Part shown: positions 7,883 to 15,787 of the stretch, piece after piece | Numbering within the stretch: the stretch's first letter is position 1 | Layout: each line of letters starts with the position of its first letter | Origin: Rhizobium leucaenae USDA 9039 | GTDB taxonomy: Bacteria > Pseudomonadota > Alphaproteobacteria > Rhizobiales > Rhizobiaceae | DNA: 39,495 bases | Assembly: GCF_000426285.1 (NCBI RefSeq) | Contig: NZ_AUFB01000033.1 | Span: 1-39,495, forward strand | Direction: 5' to 3' | Made by a program: the position numbers and the translations under genes | Notes under the pieces: model-generated | Told to the model about the DNA's origin: nothing | Seen by the model: only the letters and a program-made list of their open reading frames with translations | Databases searched by the model: none

Positions 7883-8808
7883 GCGAGAAAAAGGGAATTG
7901 TCATTCTCGGTATTTTTGCCGCGGACACCGCCTATAAGGCTAAACGTTTGCCTCATATTGCCGAGACGCTGATGGGGTCTGGGTTCACCCTCGGGCCGGG
8001 AGGCAAGGGCTCCAATCAGGCGATCGCCGCGGCCAAGGCCGGCGGCAAGGTGACCTTCATTTCGCGGATCGGCAACGACCCGTTCGGTGAGATGGCCCTT
8101 GCGGCCTACGCGGCGGCGGGCGTCAAAGCCAATGTCATGAAGATGGAAGGCGTCTCCACAGGCGCTGCCTTCATCTTCGTCGATGAAGTGAGCGGCGACA
8201 ATGCAATCATTGTCGCGCCGGGGGCGGCAGGCCTTATCGGCATCGAAGATGTCGACGCGAACCGGATGGAGATCGAAAGCGCCGCCATTTTCATGACTCA
8301 GCTCGAACAGCCGCTCGAGGCGGCCATGCGCGGGTTGTCGATGGCGAAAAGGGCAGGGGCCACGACGATTTTCAACCCAGCGCCCGCCCGCGCCATTCCG
8401 GACAGCGTTTATGAATTGTGCGATTTCATCGTACCCAATGAGGTGGAAGCCGCCGAATTGGTGGGTCACACGATCGAAACCGATGAACAGGCCCGCGCGG
8501 CAGGCGGTATCCTGCTGAAAAGGGGTGCCCGCGCGGCGATCGTCACCCTCGGTGCCCGCGGTGCGCTCTATCTCACGGCCGGGCAGAGCGAATTCGTACC
8601 GGCATTTTCCGCGGGCAATGTCATTGACACCACCGGGGCTGGAGACGCTTTTCTGGGCGGCTTCGCCACGGCGATTTCCGAAGGATGTGCGCCGGTCGAA
8701 GCCGTCCGTTTCGGCTGCGCGACCGCGGCAATCGCCGTGACCCGGCCGGGCACGGCCCCGGCCATGCCATCGCGCGCCGAGATCGACGCCTTGCTGCGCT
8801 CCTCATAA
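7879..8808 (+). CDS. PfkB-family carbohydrate kinase, ribokinase-like
   Basis: This 309-aa cytoplasmic sugar kinase has the PfkB N-terminal glycine motif LGPGGKGSNQAIAAAKAGG (about 38-56) and the C-terminal signature DTTGAGDAFLGGF (250-262), whose Asp256 is the catalytic base. The substrate lid contains GIFAADTAYKAKRLP at 11-25. GGAGG before the start and a 4-base overlap with the mutarotase gene make this start firm. It is the last gene of the operon and should phosphorylate the imported sugar after mutarotation. Ribokinase is the nearest named relative, but the preferred sugar is unknown. Confidence 0.9.
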   Translation: MSEKKGIVILGIFAADTAYKAKRLPHIAETLMGSGFTLGPGGKGSNQAIAAAKAGGKVTFISRIGNDPFGEMALAAYAAAGVKANVMKMEGVSTGAAFIFVDEVSGDNAIIVAPGAAGLIGIEDVDANRMEIESAAIFMTQLEQPLEAAMRGLSMAKRAGATTIFNPAPARAIPDSVYELCDFIVPNEVEAAELVGHTIETDEQARAAGGILLKRGARAAIVTLGARGALYLTAGQSEFVPAFSAGNVIDTTGAGDAFLGGFATAISEGCAPVEAVRFGCATAAIAVTRPGTAPAMPSRAEIDALLRSS

Positions 8809-9046
8809 TTGAACATTCAAGAACTGATGGATTGCCTGGGGGAGCAAAGCCAGCAGCAGCTCATTGGACCTAACTCTTCACAACCGCATGGAAGACATGG
8901 CGGAGCAATTGAGGCGGCGGCAAAAATCTGACAAGCTCAATTGCGTGACATCAAAAGAAGGCGGCGGGAAGCCTGTGCTGCTCACGGAACCGATGTCCGT
9001 CCTCGGTCCCGCAAATCCGGCTCGCCGAGCTTTCTTGCTAGGTGGC

Positions 9047-10975
9047 ATGATGAAACGAAAGCCACGCCTTGATCCTGACCTCGAAAGCTTAGCCGAGAAG
9101 CATGGGATCACCGCGACCTACGAAGACCTTCAAGGCAGAAGGCGCGCCGTTCCGGCGGAAACCAGGCTGCGAATGCTGCAAGCCCTCGGTTTTCCTGATC
9201 GTCTGGAGGCGCAACCCGACAGACAATGGGCAAGGCCACGTTTGGACGTACCGGAGGGTGCTCGCTGTTTCCTTCCCCCTTCACCTGGCGCGACGCGAGC
9301 TTGGGGCATTTCCACTCAGGTTTACGAGCTTACGTCCTGCCGCAATTGGGGGATTGGCGACTTCGAGGATGTCAGACAACTCTGCTTAATTGCGGCCGAA
9401 GCGGGGGCCGACTTCATCGGGCTCAACCCGCTTCATGCCCTGTTCCTGGCGGAGCCTAGACGCTGCAGCCCTTACTCCCCCTCCAGTCGCCTGTTCCTCA
9501 ATCCGCTGTACCTCGCGGTCGATAAGATTCCCGGCTTCCGCAAAGATATGGTCGATGAGGAGAGGCTGGCGGAAAACCGAGCGCTCGAACTCGTGGATTA
9601 CGCCGCCGTCGCCATGCTCAAACTGACTGTTCTTAGACAAATGTGGCATGAGTGGAACAAGGCGGATTTCTCCGATACGGACGCGGCTAAGCGTGCTTTC
9701 GACGACTTCAAGCGAGAAGGCGGCGATGTGCTGTTTGGCCATGGCCTGTTCGAAAGCCTGTCGTTTTTCATGACTGAGCAAGGCTTTGGAAGCGGATGGC
9801 ATGATTGGCCGGCGGAGTTCCAGAATCGGCATGCGGCGGCGGTGGAGAGCTATGCTGCCGACCATCTGGATGATGTCGGGTTTCACATCTGGCTGCAGTG
9901 GCTGACCGCGCATCAATTGCAGAATCTCGCAAATTGCGCCCGTCAGACAGGCCTTCGCTTCGGCCTTTATCTCGATTTTGCGGTCGGAGACGTTCCGGAT
10001 GGATCGTCAACTTGGTCGGCGCCGGATCTGGTTCTATCCACGATGCATATCGGCGCACCACCGGATGCCTTCAGCGCTAAAGGGCAGGATTGGAGTCTCG
10101 TGCCTCTGTCTCCCAGCCTCCTCGCCAACCCCGCCCAGCCCAATTATCGGCGATTGATCGATCGAACCGCAAGGTTTGCCGGCGCGCTGAGACTGGACCA
10201 CGCTCTCGGCCTTTGGCAACTGTTCCTGATTCCGGCGGGCGAGACGGCCGCTGCGGGCGGATATCTGCGATATCCGTTTCCGGACATGATTGCGAGCCTC
10301 GCTGTTGTGTCGCGGGAACGACAAACCGTGATCATCGGCGAGGATCTTGGAAACGTCCCGGAAGGATTTCGACCTGCGATGGAGAAAGCCGGCATCCTCG
10401 GCTATAAGGTCTTGTATTTCGAAGATATCGCCGCCCAGAATATCGATCCCGACCTCCCAGCCTCACTGTCGCTCGCATGTCTGTCGACCCATGACTTGCC
10501 TCCACTGCTAGGGTGGTGGCGCGGGGACGATATTTCGTTTGCCGAAGGGCTTGGATGGTCTGACGCCGAGGCGGCCGTTCGCTCGCGCGAAGACAGAGAC
10601 AAGCAAAAGAGAGCCCTGCTTGATAAACTCGCGGAGGCGCAACTGATCGATCTCATGCTGTTGGAGCAAAGCCAAGGCGCCCACCTACCGGACGAAGCCG
10701 CGGTCGCGCTTCATCGCTTACTGGCAAAAACGAACAGTATGCTTGTTGCTCCGCGGTTGGCTGATATGGTCGGAGAAGATCGTCCAACCAATGTGCCCGG
10801 CACTGCTGAAGAATACCCCAACTGGTGTTTGAAACTGCACATTCCTATCGAGCGTCTGAAAGACACGGCCTTGTTTGCCCGAATTTCGACCGTTTTCGAA
10901 GAGGAACGGCCGAAACGCCGCCCATCGGACTGCGGTGCGACGCCCAGAGATGAGAATCCCGCCTCTCGGATGTAG
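9047..10975 (+). CDS. malQ: 4-alpha-glucanotransferase (amylomaltase), GH77
   Basis: This enzyme transfers 4-alpha-glucan segments between maltodextrins and serves glycogen and maltodextrin turnover in the cytoplasm. GH77 motifs are present in order: FIGLNPLHALF and SPYSPSSRLFLNPLY, GLYLDFAVG, RLDHALGLWQLF with the nucleophile Asp384, IGEDLGNVPEGF with the acid/base Glu432, and STHDLPPLLGWW with Asp483. An N-terminal helical domain (PDLESLAEKHGITATYEDLQG) precedes the barrel. I chose ATG 9047 (ATG 9050 is equally possible) because AGGTGG lies just upstream and the family-like sequence begins there. An in-frame extension back to 8864 is not convincing. No other glycogen genes are adjacent. The preceding 238 bases hold no recognisable gene. 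Confidence 0.93.
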   Translation: MMKRKPRLDPDLESLAEKHGITATYEDLQGRRRAVPAETRLRMLQALGFPDRLEAQPDRQWARPRLDVPEGARCFLPPSPGATRAWGISTQVYELTSCRNWGIGDFEDVRQLCLIAAEAGADFIGLNPLHALFLAEPRRCSPYSPSSRLFLNPLYLAVDKIPGFRKDMVDEERLAENRALELVDYAAVAMLKLTVLRQMWHEWNKADFSDTDAAKRAFDDFKREGGDVLFGHGLFESLSFFMTEQGFGSGWHDWPAEFQNRHAAAVESYAADHLDDVGFHIWLQWLTAHQLQNLANCARQTGLRFGLYLDFAVGDVPDGSSTWSAPDLVLSTMHIGAPPDAFSAKGQDWSLVPLSPSLLANPAQPNYRRLIDRTARFAGALRLDHALGLWQLFLIPAGETAAAGGYLRYPFPDMIASLAVVSRERQTVIIGEDLGNVPEGFRPAMEKAGILGYKVLYFEDIAAQNIDPDLPASLSLACLSTHDLPPLLGWWRGDDISFAEGLGWSDAEAAVRSREDRDKQKRALLDKLAEAQLIDLMLLEQSQGAHLPDEAAVALHRLLAKTNSMLVAPRLADMVGEDRPTNVPGTAEEYPNWCLKLHIPIERLKDTALFARISTVFEEERPKRRPSDCGATPRDENPASRM

Positions 10976-11040
10976 AGCACGCAGTCCTTTGCATAGATCC
11001 AGAACAGGGCTGTACTTGCAGGCACCGAGATTGAGTCGTC

Positions 11041-11367
11041 TCATCGACTTAGGTTTTTGTCGAAGGGTATAATGCGGTGATGTCCACCCGGACGACCGTG
11101 CTGATACTCGGGACGATGGCCCCGATATTCCAGCCTGCCCGAGCGGTAGTCGTGATGGCCACGATAGCGATCTCGATAATAATGGTTTCGATCGTAGCGA
11201 TATCGATATCGGTAATGGTCACCGCCTCCGATAAAGATGGCACCACCGCCATAATAGCCTGGGTTATACCCGCTCGTCCCGTAAAGGGGGCCTTCCTCCA
11301 CGCAGCTTGACAGGATCAAGCCGGTAAATCCAACGATGGCAGCCACCAGCATTGATTTCATGGTCAT
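11041..11367 (-). CDS. Small Tyr/Arg/His/Gly-rich lipoprotein, 108 aa
   Basis: The family function is unknown. The N-terminus is a lipoprotein signal: MTMKSMLVAAIVGFTGLI followed by LSSC with lipidated Cys22. The mature part is low-complexity: a Gly/Tyr stretch (NPGYYGGGAIFIGGG), then YRYRYRYDRNHYYRDRYRGH, then a His/Arg/Gly-rich tail. At the DNA level this is a run of GATATCGATATC-like units near 11190-11215. AGGAGG seven bases before ATG 11367 supports the start. Small lipoproteins of this composition are common in rhizobia. It lies in the same orientation as the two next small genes. Confidence 0.75.
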   Translation of the reverse strand: MTMKSMLVAAIVGFTGLILSSCVEEGPLYGTSGYNPGYYGGGAIFIGGGDHYRYRYRYDRNHYYRDRYRGHHDYRSGRLEYRGHRPEYQHGRPGGHHRIIPFDKNLSR

Positions 11368-11424
11368 GAACGTTCCTCCTGCGCCGGCAATTCGCGCCGG
11401 ATGTATTTCTGGCAGCGTGGCGCC

Positions 11425-11604
11425 TTACTTCTTCTTCTCGGCCAACGCATTCGCCTTTTCGCGATTGCCGCCTGCCTCTTTGATGATCTTGGCGGCCGCC
11501 TCTTTGGAGAGGCCGTGCTTTCGCGCAAAGTAATTGACTTCGTACGGCTCACCGGCCGCTATTGTTCTGCGGTCCTGTCCCAGCTTTGATTTATCGTCAG
11601 CCAT
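11425..11604 (-). CDS. DUF3606 family protein, 59 aa
   Basis: This short cytoplasmic protein begins MADDKSKLGQDRRTIAAGEP and continues YEVNYFARKHGLSKE, then a Lys/Ala-rich helix. This matches the DUF3606 pattern (DDK..G..DR..I...E.YEV.YW..K.G.S...). The function of the family is not established; members are common and often multicopy in rhizobia. GGGGAG precedes ATG 11604. The in-frame region further upstream overlaps the opposite-side small gene and looks non-coding, so the short start is preferred. Confidence 0.8.
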   Translation of the reverse strand: MADDKSKLGQDRRTIAAGEPYEVNYFARKHGLSKEAAAKIIKEAGGNREKANALAEKKK

Positions 11605-11653
11605 CTTTTTCTCCCCGCTCGGACAACAATCGAATGTCGTCGTCGCAGTTTCT

Positions 11654-11836
11654 CTAGCGCTTCTCGTCTTTGATCCTGACGCCTGGTTTCCCGATGGGCA
11701 TAACGAGGTCTTTGTCATAGACGCTTGGCGCAATGCCGCCCTGTTCACTGGAGCCGCCAAGCGGCTCCCGCGGGCCAGGCTTTTTGATTCTTTTATCGGA
11801 CTTTTTCTGTTCCGAAGTGGGTTGTTTATCCACCAT
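11654..11836 (-). CDS. Small hydrophilic hypothetical protein, 60 aa
   Basis: I do not recognise the family. The product is highly charged and Pro/Gly-rich (SEQKKSDKRIKKPGPREPLG), without membrane segments or cysteines, and is probably disordered. A strong GGGAGG lies six bases before ATG 11836, the best evidence that it is translated. It lies upstream of the DUF3606 gene in the same orientation, separated by 49 bases. Confidence 0.55.
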   Translation of the reverse strand: MVDKQPTSEQKKSDKRIKKPGPREPLGGSSEQGGIAPSVYDKDLVMPIGKPGVRIKDEKR

Positions 11837-12142
11837 GAAGGCCTCCCTTTGTTGCTGGAGACCTTACTTCGGAAGGAGCAGAAAGTTCCGTCCAGCAATG
11901 AAATTGGGCGGAGGATTAATGTTCGATTCCCTGCAGGCGATTGCACTTATAAGCTTATCGCATTCAACCTGAATTTGGGGCGAGCTAACCCGATCTGAGG
12001 GCCAGATGGTTCGATGCCCCTCAAGAGCACTCATCGAGAAATCACGGCTGGAATTGATCTCCGAAGAACAGTCCATTTCGCGCAACATGCGACCACGGAC
12101 CGCTGCAAACCAGAACCCAATGTCATGAGTTCGGATCCCGCC
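11837..12142. other. Intergenic region with no supported gene
   Basis: These 306 bases separate the small hydrophilic gene (start at 11836) from the end of the phosphoesterase gene. A 74-codon minus-strand frame exists at 11864-12088, but it shows no ribosome-binding site or recognisable domain. The region probably holds the promoter of the small-gene group; no clear promoter or terminator is visible. Confidence 0.4.
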
Positions 12143-13720
12143 TCATTTCTCCTTGAGCACGAGTGCACTGGTTAAATCACCGAGTGGCTTCTGCTTATGG
12201 GCCGCGATGGCAGTATCGCGTACGGTAATGCCATGCAGGGTTGGGAGTTCGAAGCGGCGAGTGATGAAACGTAAGATGGAGGTCGTGTCCATGGGCGTGT
12301 GATCGACATAACCGTGCCGCGCGAAGGGCGAGACGATAATGGCTGGAATGCGTGAACCCGGTCCCCAACGGTCGCCTTTCGGCGGCGCCACGTGATCCCA
12401 AAGGCCGCCATTTTCGTCATAGGTGACGACCACCAGCATGTGAGGCCATTGCGGGCTTTTCTCAAGATGCCCGATCAGATCGGCGATATGGGCATCGCCT
12501 GCTTCAATATCCGCATAACCGGAATGTTCGTTAAGGTTGCCTTGAGGCTTATAGAACGAGACTTGCGGCAGCATGCCGGCATCGATCGCTTTGATGAACT
12601 CAACGCCGCCTAAGCCGCCATCCCTCAGATGCTCAGTCCTGGCTGCAGTGCCCGGAGCGAAATTGGCATAGTAGTTGAAAGGCTGGTGGTGGTATTGAAG
12701 ATTTGGAACAGGCTCCTTGTTGCCGTGGTCGAGCACATCCTGCCAAGCTCCGCCATACCAGGCCCAGGTCACGTGCTTGAGGCTAAGCATATCGCCGATG
12801 GTTGGTTCAATCTGTGGCGGCAATGTCGTGGGCTTGGCCGGGTCTGCCAGTGCTTTGTCGCCATCCGGCGCGGGACCGTTACCACTCGGCTGATAGGGCG
12901 GTTGCATGGTGTTGACGGCGTAGAAATCGGGCGTGAGATTGCCGTCGCCGACGAACTTCGGAATGCCGTCGACCGCCGATTTTGGCGAATTGTCGGCGGC
13001 CTTGAGGGTCACCCCGTCGGGCTCGACCACTGCGATCGAAGGCTTGGCGGCACTGGTGTCTGCGTTGGGATAATAGGGCGCGCAGGCGCAAATCAGCCAT
13101 TGGTGGTTGAAGAAGGAACCGCCGAAAGCGCCCATGAAGAAGTTATCGGCGAGCACGTATTTCTGAGCGATCTTCCACATCGCCATCTTCGAGCCGTCCC
13201 ACGAGCTCATCACCAGCGCGCCTGAATCGGCAAAGGCGACGAATTTGTCGTTGCGCCCGCCGTCGATTTGCATCTGGTTCTGATAGTAACGGTGCCAGAG
13301 GTCGCGTGTGATCGTATTCGGACTGAGGTTGAAGCCCTTGGGATCGTCGGCGCGGAATGGTCGATTGGGAAGATGCTCGGTTTCCGCTTGGGTCACCGGT
13401 GGTGTCACGCCTTTGGCGGTGAGACCCTCCCAGATCGGCGGCAACTCACGAAAAGGCTTGCCGTCGCGATCGCGCTGGATGCGGGCGCTTGCCGACGCCT
13501 TCGAAACTCCGTTAGCCCCTGGAAAGCTGCCGTAGAGATTATCGAAGCTTCGATTTTCCGCATAAATCACCACCACGGTGTCGATCAGCTTCAGATCGCT
13601 GGCAGCATTGCCGGCAGATCCCGCCTTTGTGCCGGAGGCGCTGTCGCCGGCGATGGCGGGGCTAAAAGCCGCCACAGAAAAACTCAACGCGCAGACGGCC
13701 GCAGCAGTGATCGATTTCAT
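12143..13720 (-). CDS. Secreted phosphoesterase (acid phosphatase/phospholipase C family, PF04185)
   Basis: This 525-aa periplasmic phosphatase/phosphodiesterase is of the phospholipase C/AcpA superfamily. It has a Sec signal peptide (MKSITAAAVCALSFSVAAFS, cleavage near AIAG at 22-25). The family signature VVIYAENRSFDNLYGSFPGA (50-69) carries metal-binding Glu55-Asn56. GGSFFNHQWLICACAP and the C-terminal VVTYDENGGLWDHVAPP follow, the latter supplying the Asp/Glu/His ligands. GGGGAGG precedes ATG 13720; the further upstream in-frame codons are not coding-like. The exact substrate (phosphomonoester or phospholipid) cannot be told from sequence. It diverges from the di-heme peroxidase gene across 164 bases, an arrangement suggesting shared control. 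Confidence 0.9.
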   Translation of the reverse strand: MKSITAAAVCALSFSVAAFSPAIAGDSASGTKAGSAGNAASDLKLIDTVVVIYAENRSFDNLYGSFPGANGVSKASASARIQRDRDGKPFRELPPIWEGLTAKGVTPPVTQAETEHLPNRPFRADDPKGFNLSPNTITRDLWHRYYQNQMQIDGGRNDKFVAFADSGALVMSSWDGSKMAMWKIAQKYVLADNFFMGAFGGSFFNHQWLICACAPYYPNADTSAAKPSIAVVEPDGVTLKAADNSPKSAVDGIPKFVGDGNLTPDFYAVNTMQPPYQPSGNGPAPDGDKALADPAKPTTLPPQIEPTIGDMLSLKHVTWAWYGGAWQDVLDHGNKEPVPNLQYHHQPFNYYANFAPGTAARTEHLRDGGLGGVEFIKAIDAGMLPQVSFYKPQGNLNEHSGYADIEAGDAHIADLIGHLEKSPQWPHMLVVVTYDENGGLWDHVAPPKGDRWGPGSRIPAIIVSPFARHGYVDHTPMDTTSILRFITRRFELPTLHGITVRDTAIAAHKQKPLGDLTSALVLKEK

Positions 13721-13805
13721 TTGGATTGGCCTCCCCAGATTTCGGTGGGTGTGCTTCCACCTCGCACGACAGCTTATCCGGGCGAACAGCCAACGCAAGC
13801 TCTAA

Positions 13806-13820
13806 TTGAAATGATTCTAA
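13806..13820. promoter_or_regulatory. Imperfect dyad in the divergent promoter region, Irr/ICE-box-like
   Basis: TTGAAAT-g-ATTCTAA lies about 70 bases before the peroxidase start and 90 bases before the phosphoesterase start. The right half with the following A gives ATTCTAAA, like the half-site of rhizobial Irr (iron-control) boxes; the left half matches at 5 of 7 positions. Iron control would suit a heme protein, but the match is imperfect. Confidence 0.25.
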
Positions 13821-13884
13821 AACCTGTCTAACGATATTTCTGGGTGGAGAGACGAGATTGCAGTGAAGGGACGCGACCATAACG

Positions 13885-15120
13885 ATGCAATCCAAATCGC
13901 GAACAAGACAGTGGGTCGGGATCTGTACGGCTGCATTGTTGCTCACGATGACCTCGGTCCATGCGGGCCAAGCTTTGTCGCGGGCCGACGTGCGACGGCA
14001 AGCACAGGCATTGGGGGCGCTTGGTAAAGCCCTCTTCTTCGATCCCTCCTTGTCGGCGTCAGGCAAGATGGCTTGTTCTTCCTGCCATGATCCCAACCAC
14101 GCCTTTGGGCCGACTGATGACCGGGCGGTGCAACTCGGCGGCGGCGACCTGCATCAGCCGGGGCTGCGGGCGGTGCCCTCACTCGAATATTTGCAGGCGG
14201 TGCCGCCCTTCACCGAGCATTTCTTCGAATCCGAGGACGAAGCCGACGAAAGTGTCGATAACGGGCCGACCGGTGGCCTGACCTGGGACGGCCGGGTCGA
14301 TCGCGGCTGGGAGCAAGCCAGGATTCCATTGCTTTCTGACTTCGAAATGGCCAACAAGAGCGAAGCCGAGGTGGCTCGCCACGTGCTCGCGGCGGGCTAC
14401 GGCAAGGCGATCACGGATATAGCCGGGGTAAAGTCCGTCAGTGATCCGGTGATCCTCTTTCGCACTGCGGTGAAGGCGCTGGAAGTCTTTCAGCAGGACT
14501 ATCGCACCTTCTATCCCTATTCCAGCAAATATGACGCAGTATTGGCCGGGAAGGCTGCACTCACTCCGCAGGAGGCAAGGGGGCTCGACCTCTTCAATGC
14601 ACCTGAGAAGGGCAATTGTGCCTCCTGTCACATCAGCCAGCGCGGGAATGACGGCACACCGCCACAGTTCACCGACTACGGACTGATCGCCATCGGCGTC
14701 CCCCGTAACCGCGACATTCCAGCGAACAAGGATCCGGCGTTCTACGATCTTGGCCTTTGCGGCCCCCTGCGCACCGATTTCATTGGGCATGAAGATTATT
14801 GCGGGCTCTTTCGCACACCAACACTGCGCAACGTCGCTCTTCGCAAAACCTTTTTCCACAATGGCGACATTCACTCACTGCGCGACGCCGTGCGCTTCTA
14901 TGTGGAACGAGAGACCCATCCGGAGCGCTGGTATACTCGCAAGCCCGACGGGAGCGTAGATAAATATGACGATCTGCCAGAGGCGGCGAAAGCCAACATC
15001 AACACCGAGCCGCCTTTCGATCGCAAGACCGGAGACGAGCCGGCGCTCTCTCCGACCGAAATCGACGCCATCGTAGCTTTCCTCGGCACGCTCACCGACG
15101 GCTACGAACCATCGGAGTGA
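13885..15120 (+). CDS. Di-heme cytochrome c peroxidase, MauG/CcpA family
   Basis: This 411-aa periplasmic protein carries two covalent c-type hemes: CSSCH at 64-68 and CASCH at 245-249. It starts with a Sec signal peptide (VGICTAALLLTMTSVHAGQ). Family motifs include LGKALFFDPSLSASGKMACSSCH (given here only as its c-heme end), the RTPTLRNVALRKTFFHNG stretch near 310-325 and the terminal IVAFLGTLTDGYEP. It should reduce peroxide or oxidise a partner protein using periplasmic cytochrome. ATG 13885 has only a weak upstream GAAGGGA. It diverges from the phosphoesterase gene. The 3' end overlaps a convergent small gene by 19 bases. Confidence 0.9.
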   Translation: MQSKSRTRQWVGICTAALLLTMTSVHAGQALSRADVRRQAQALGALGKALFFDPSLSASGKMACSSCHDPNHAFGPTDDRAVQLGGGDLHQPGLRAVPSLEYLQAVPPFTEHFFESEDEADESVDNGPTGGLTWDGRVDRGWEQARIPLLSDFEMANKSEAEVARHVLAAGYGKAITDIAGVKSVSDPVILFRTAVKALEVFQQDYRTFYPYSSKYDAVLAGKAALTPQEARGLDLFNAPEKGNCASCHISQRGNDGTPPQFTDYGLIAIGVPRNRDIPANKDPAFYDLGLCGPLRTDFIGHEDYCGLFRTPTLRNVALRKTFFHNGDIHSLRDAVRFYVERETHPERWYTRKPDGSVDKYDDLPEAAKANINTEPPFDRKTGDEPALSPTEIDAIVAFLGTLTDGYEPSE

Positions 15121-15353
15121 GGGCGTGAGCGGACACGGCTTGCCCGATGCCGTAGCTTTGCCGGCAGATCCAGCAGGCGGGCGATGGTCTCGGCGCCCTT
15201 GCCAGAAACCTTTACTTTGCCAGCATCGCTTATTTGAAGTTCGGCTCCGTTTGAAAAGCTGAGCGACCACCCGTCGTCTGCGTCTGTGCGGCGCCGGTCC
15301 GTTAATTCGATACCGGCCGCGGAGATCAGCGCAATCGCCTTGTCGACGTCCAT
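15102..15353 (-). CDS. Small hypothetical protein, 83 aa, convergent with the peroxidase gene
   Basis: I do not recognise a named family. The product begins MDVDKAIALISAAGIELTDR. A compact alternating stretch (GWSLSFSNGAELQISDAGK, then VKVSGKGAETIARLLDLP) looks like a small beta-rich domain, and the tail is basic. AGGG eight bases before ATG 15353 favours this start over GTG 15362 or ATG 15359. The last 19 bases overlap the end of the peroxidase gene on the other strand. The protein looks real by composition; the function is unknown. Confidence 0.55.
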   Translation of the reverse strand: MDVDKAIALISAAGIELTDRRRTDADDGWSLSFSNGAELQISDAGKVKVSGKGAETIARLLDLPAKLRHRASRVRSRPHSDGS

Positions 15354-15362
15354 GATCATCAC

Positions 15363-15787
15363 CCTGCGAGAATTTCCCGAACATTTTTTACTAAGGGTTC
15401 GGACGGTCTACAAGCGCAATGCGAAATTCAACACGGCGGGCACCACGCACGTCCGCCACGCCGCACCGTTTCGCCTAAGCGGACAAGGCTCGAATCCGCC
15501 CCGCTGTAAGAGAAATTTCTGGCATGCCCATGCTCAGCCGCGGGCGAACCGACGGGTCAACCGACAAGATGGTGGGGACGGGCCGACGTTAGTCGCGGGG
15601 GAATTGCTATACGAGGCTCCGGCGGTTCAGCGCCGAGCTGCGGGGAACAAATGGGCCGCTCCGCATATTTGGGTACCGAACCATTGATCGCGGTTGCCAA
15701 AAAGCTGCGGTGGTGTGGCGCATGAGCGGGTGTGGCGATGTCGCCAGATGGCGGGAACTTCGCCGCAATGACAAGGAGGCTTCTGAC
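15363..15787. other. Intergenic region upstream of the GH15 gene
   Basis: The 425 bases contain no gene I can support. GC-rich repeats such as ggcgg/ccgcc give small local hairpins. A stretch around 15484-15505 resembles part of a tRNA T-arm but has no consistent cloverleaf. The promoter of the GH15 gene should lie here; AAGGAGG at 15773-15779 is its ribosome-binding site. Confidence 0.4.

Noticed and set aside
7942..7949. AAACGTTT core inside the PfkB kinase gene, similar to the operator palindrome
   Set aside because: Only the central 8 bases match; flanks differ and it lies in coding sequence, so it is probably chance.
8864..9046. N-terminal extension of malQ by 61 codons
   Set aside because: The extension lacks family similarity and a ribosome-binding site, while AGGTGG precedes the ATGs at 9047/9050.
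15484..15510. tRNA-like T-arm (ggctcgaatcc) and a cobalamin-riboswitch-like ccccgctgtaag
   Set aside because: No consistent acceptor, D or anticodon stems; the conserved B12-box partner sequences are missing and the downstream gene is a GH15 hydrolase.
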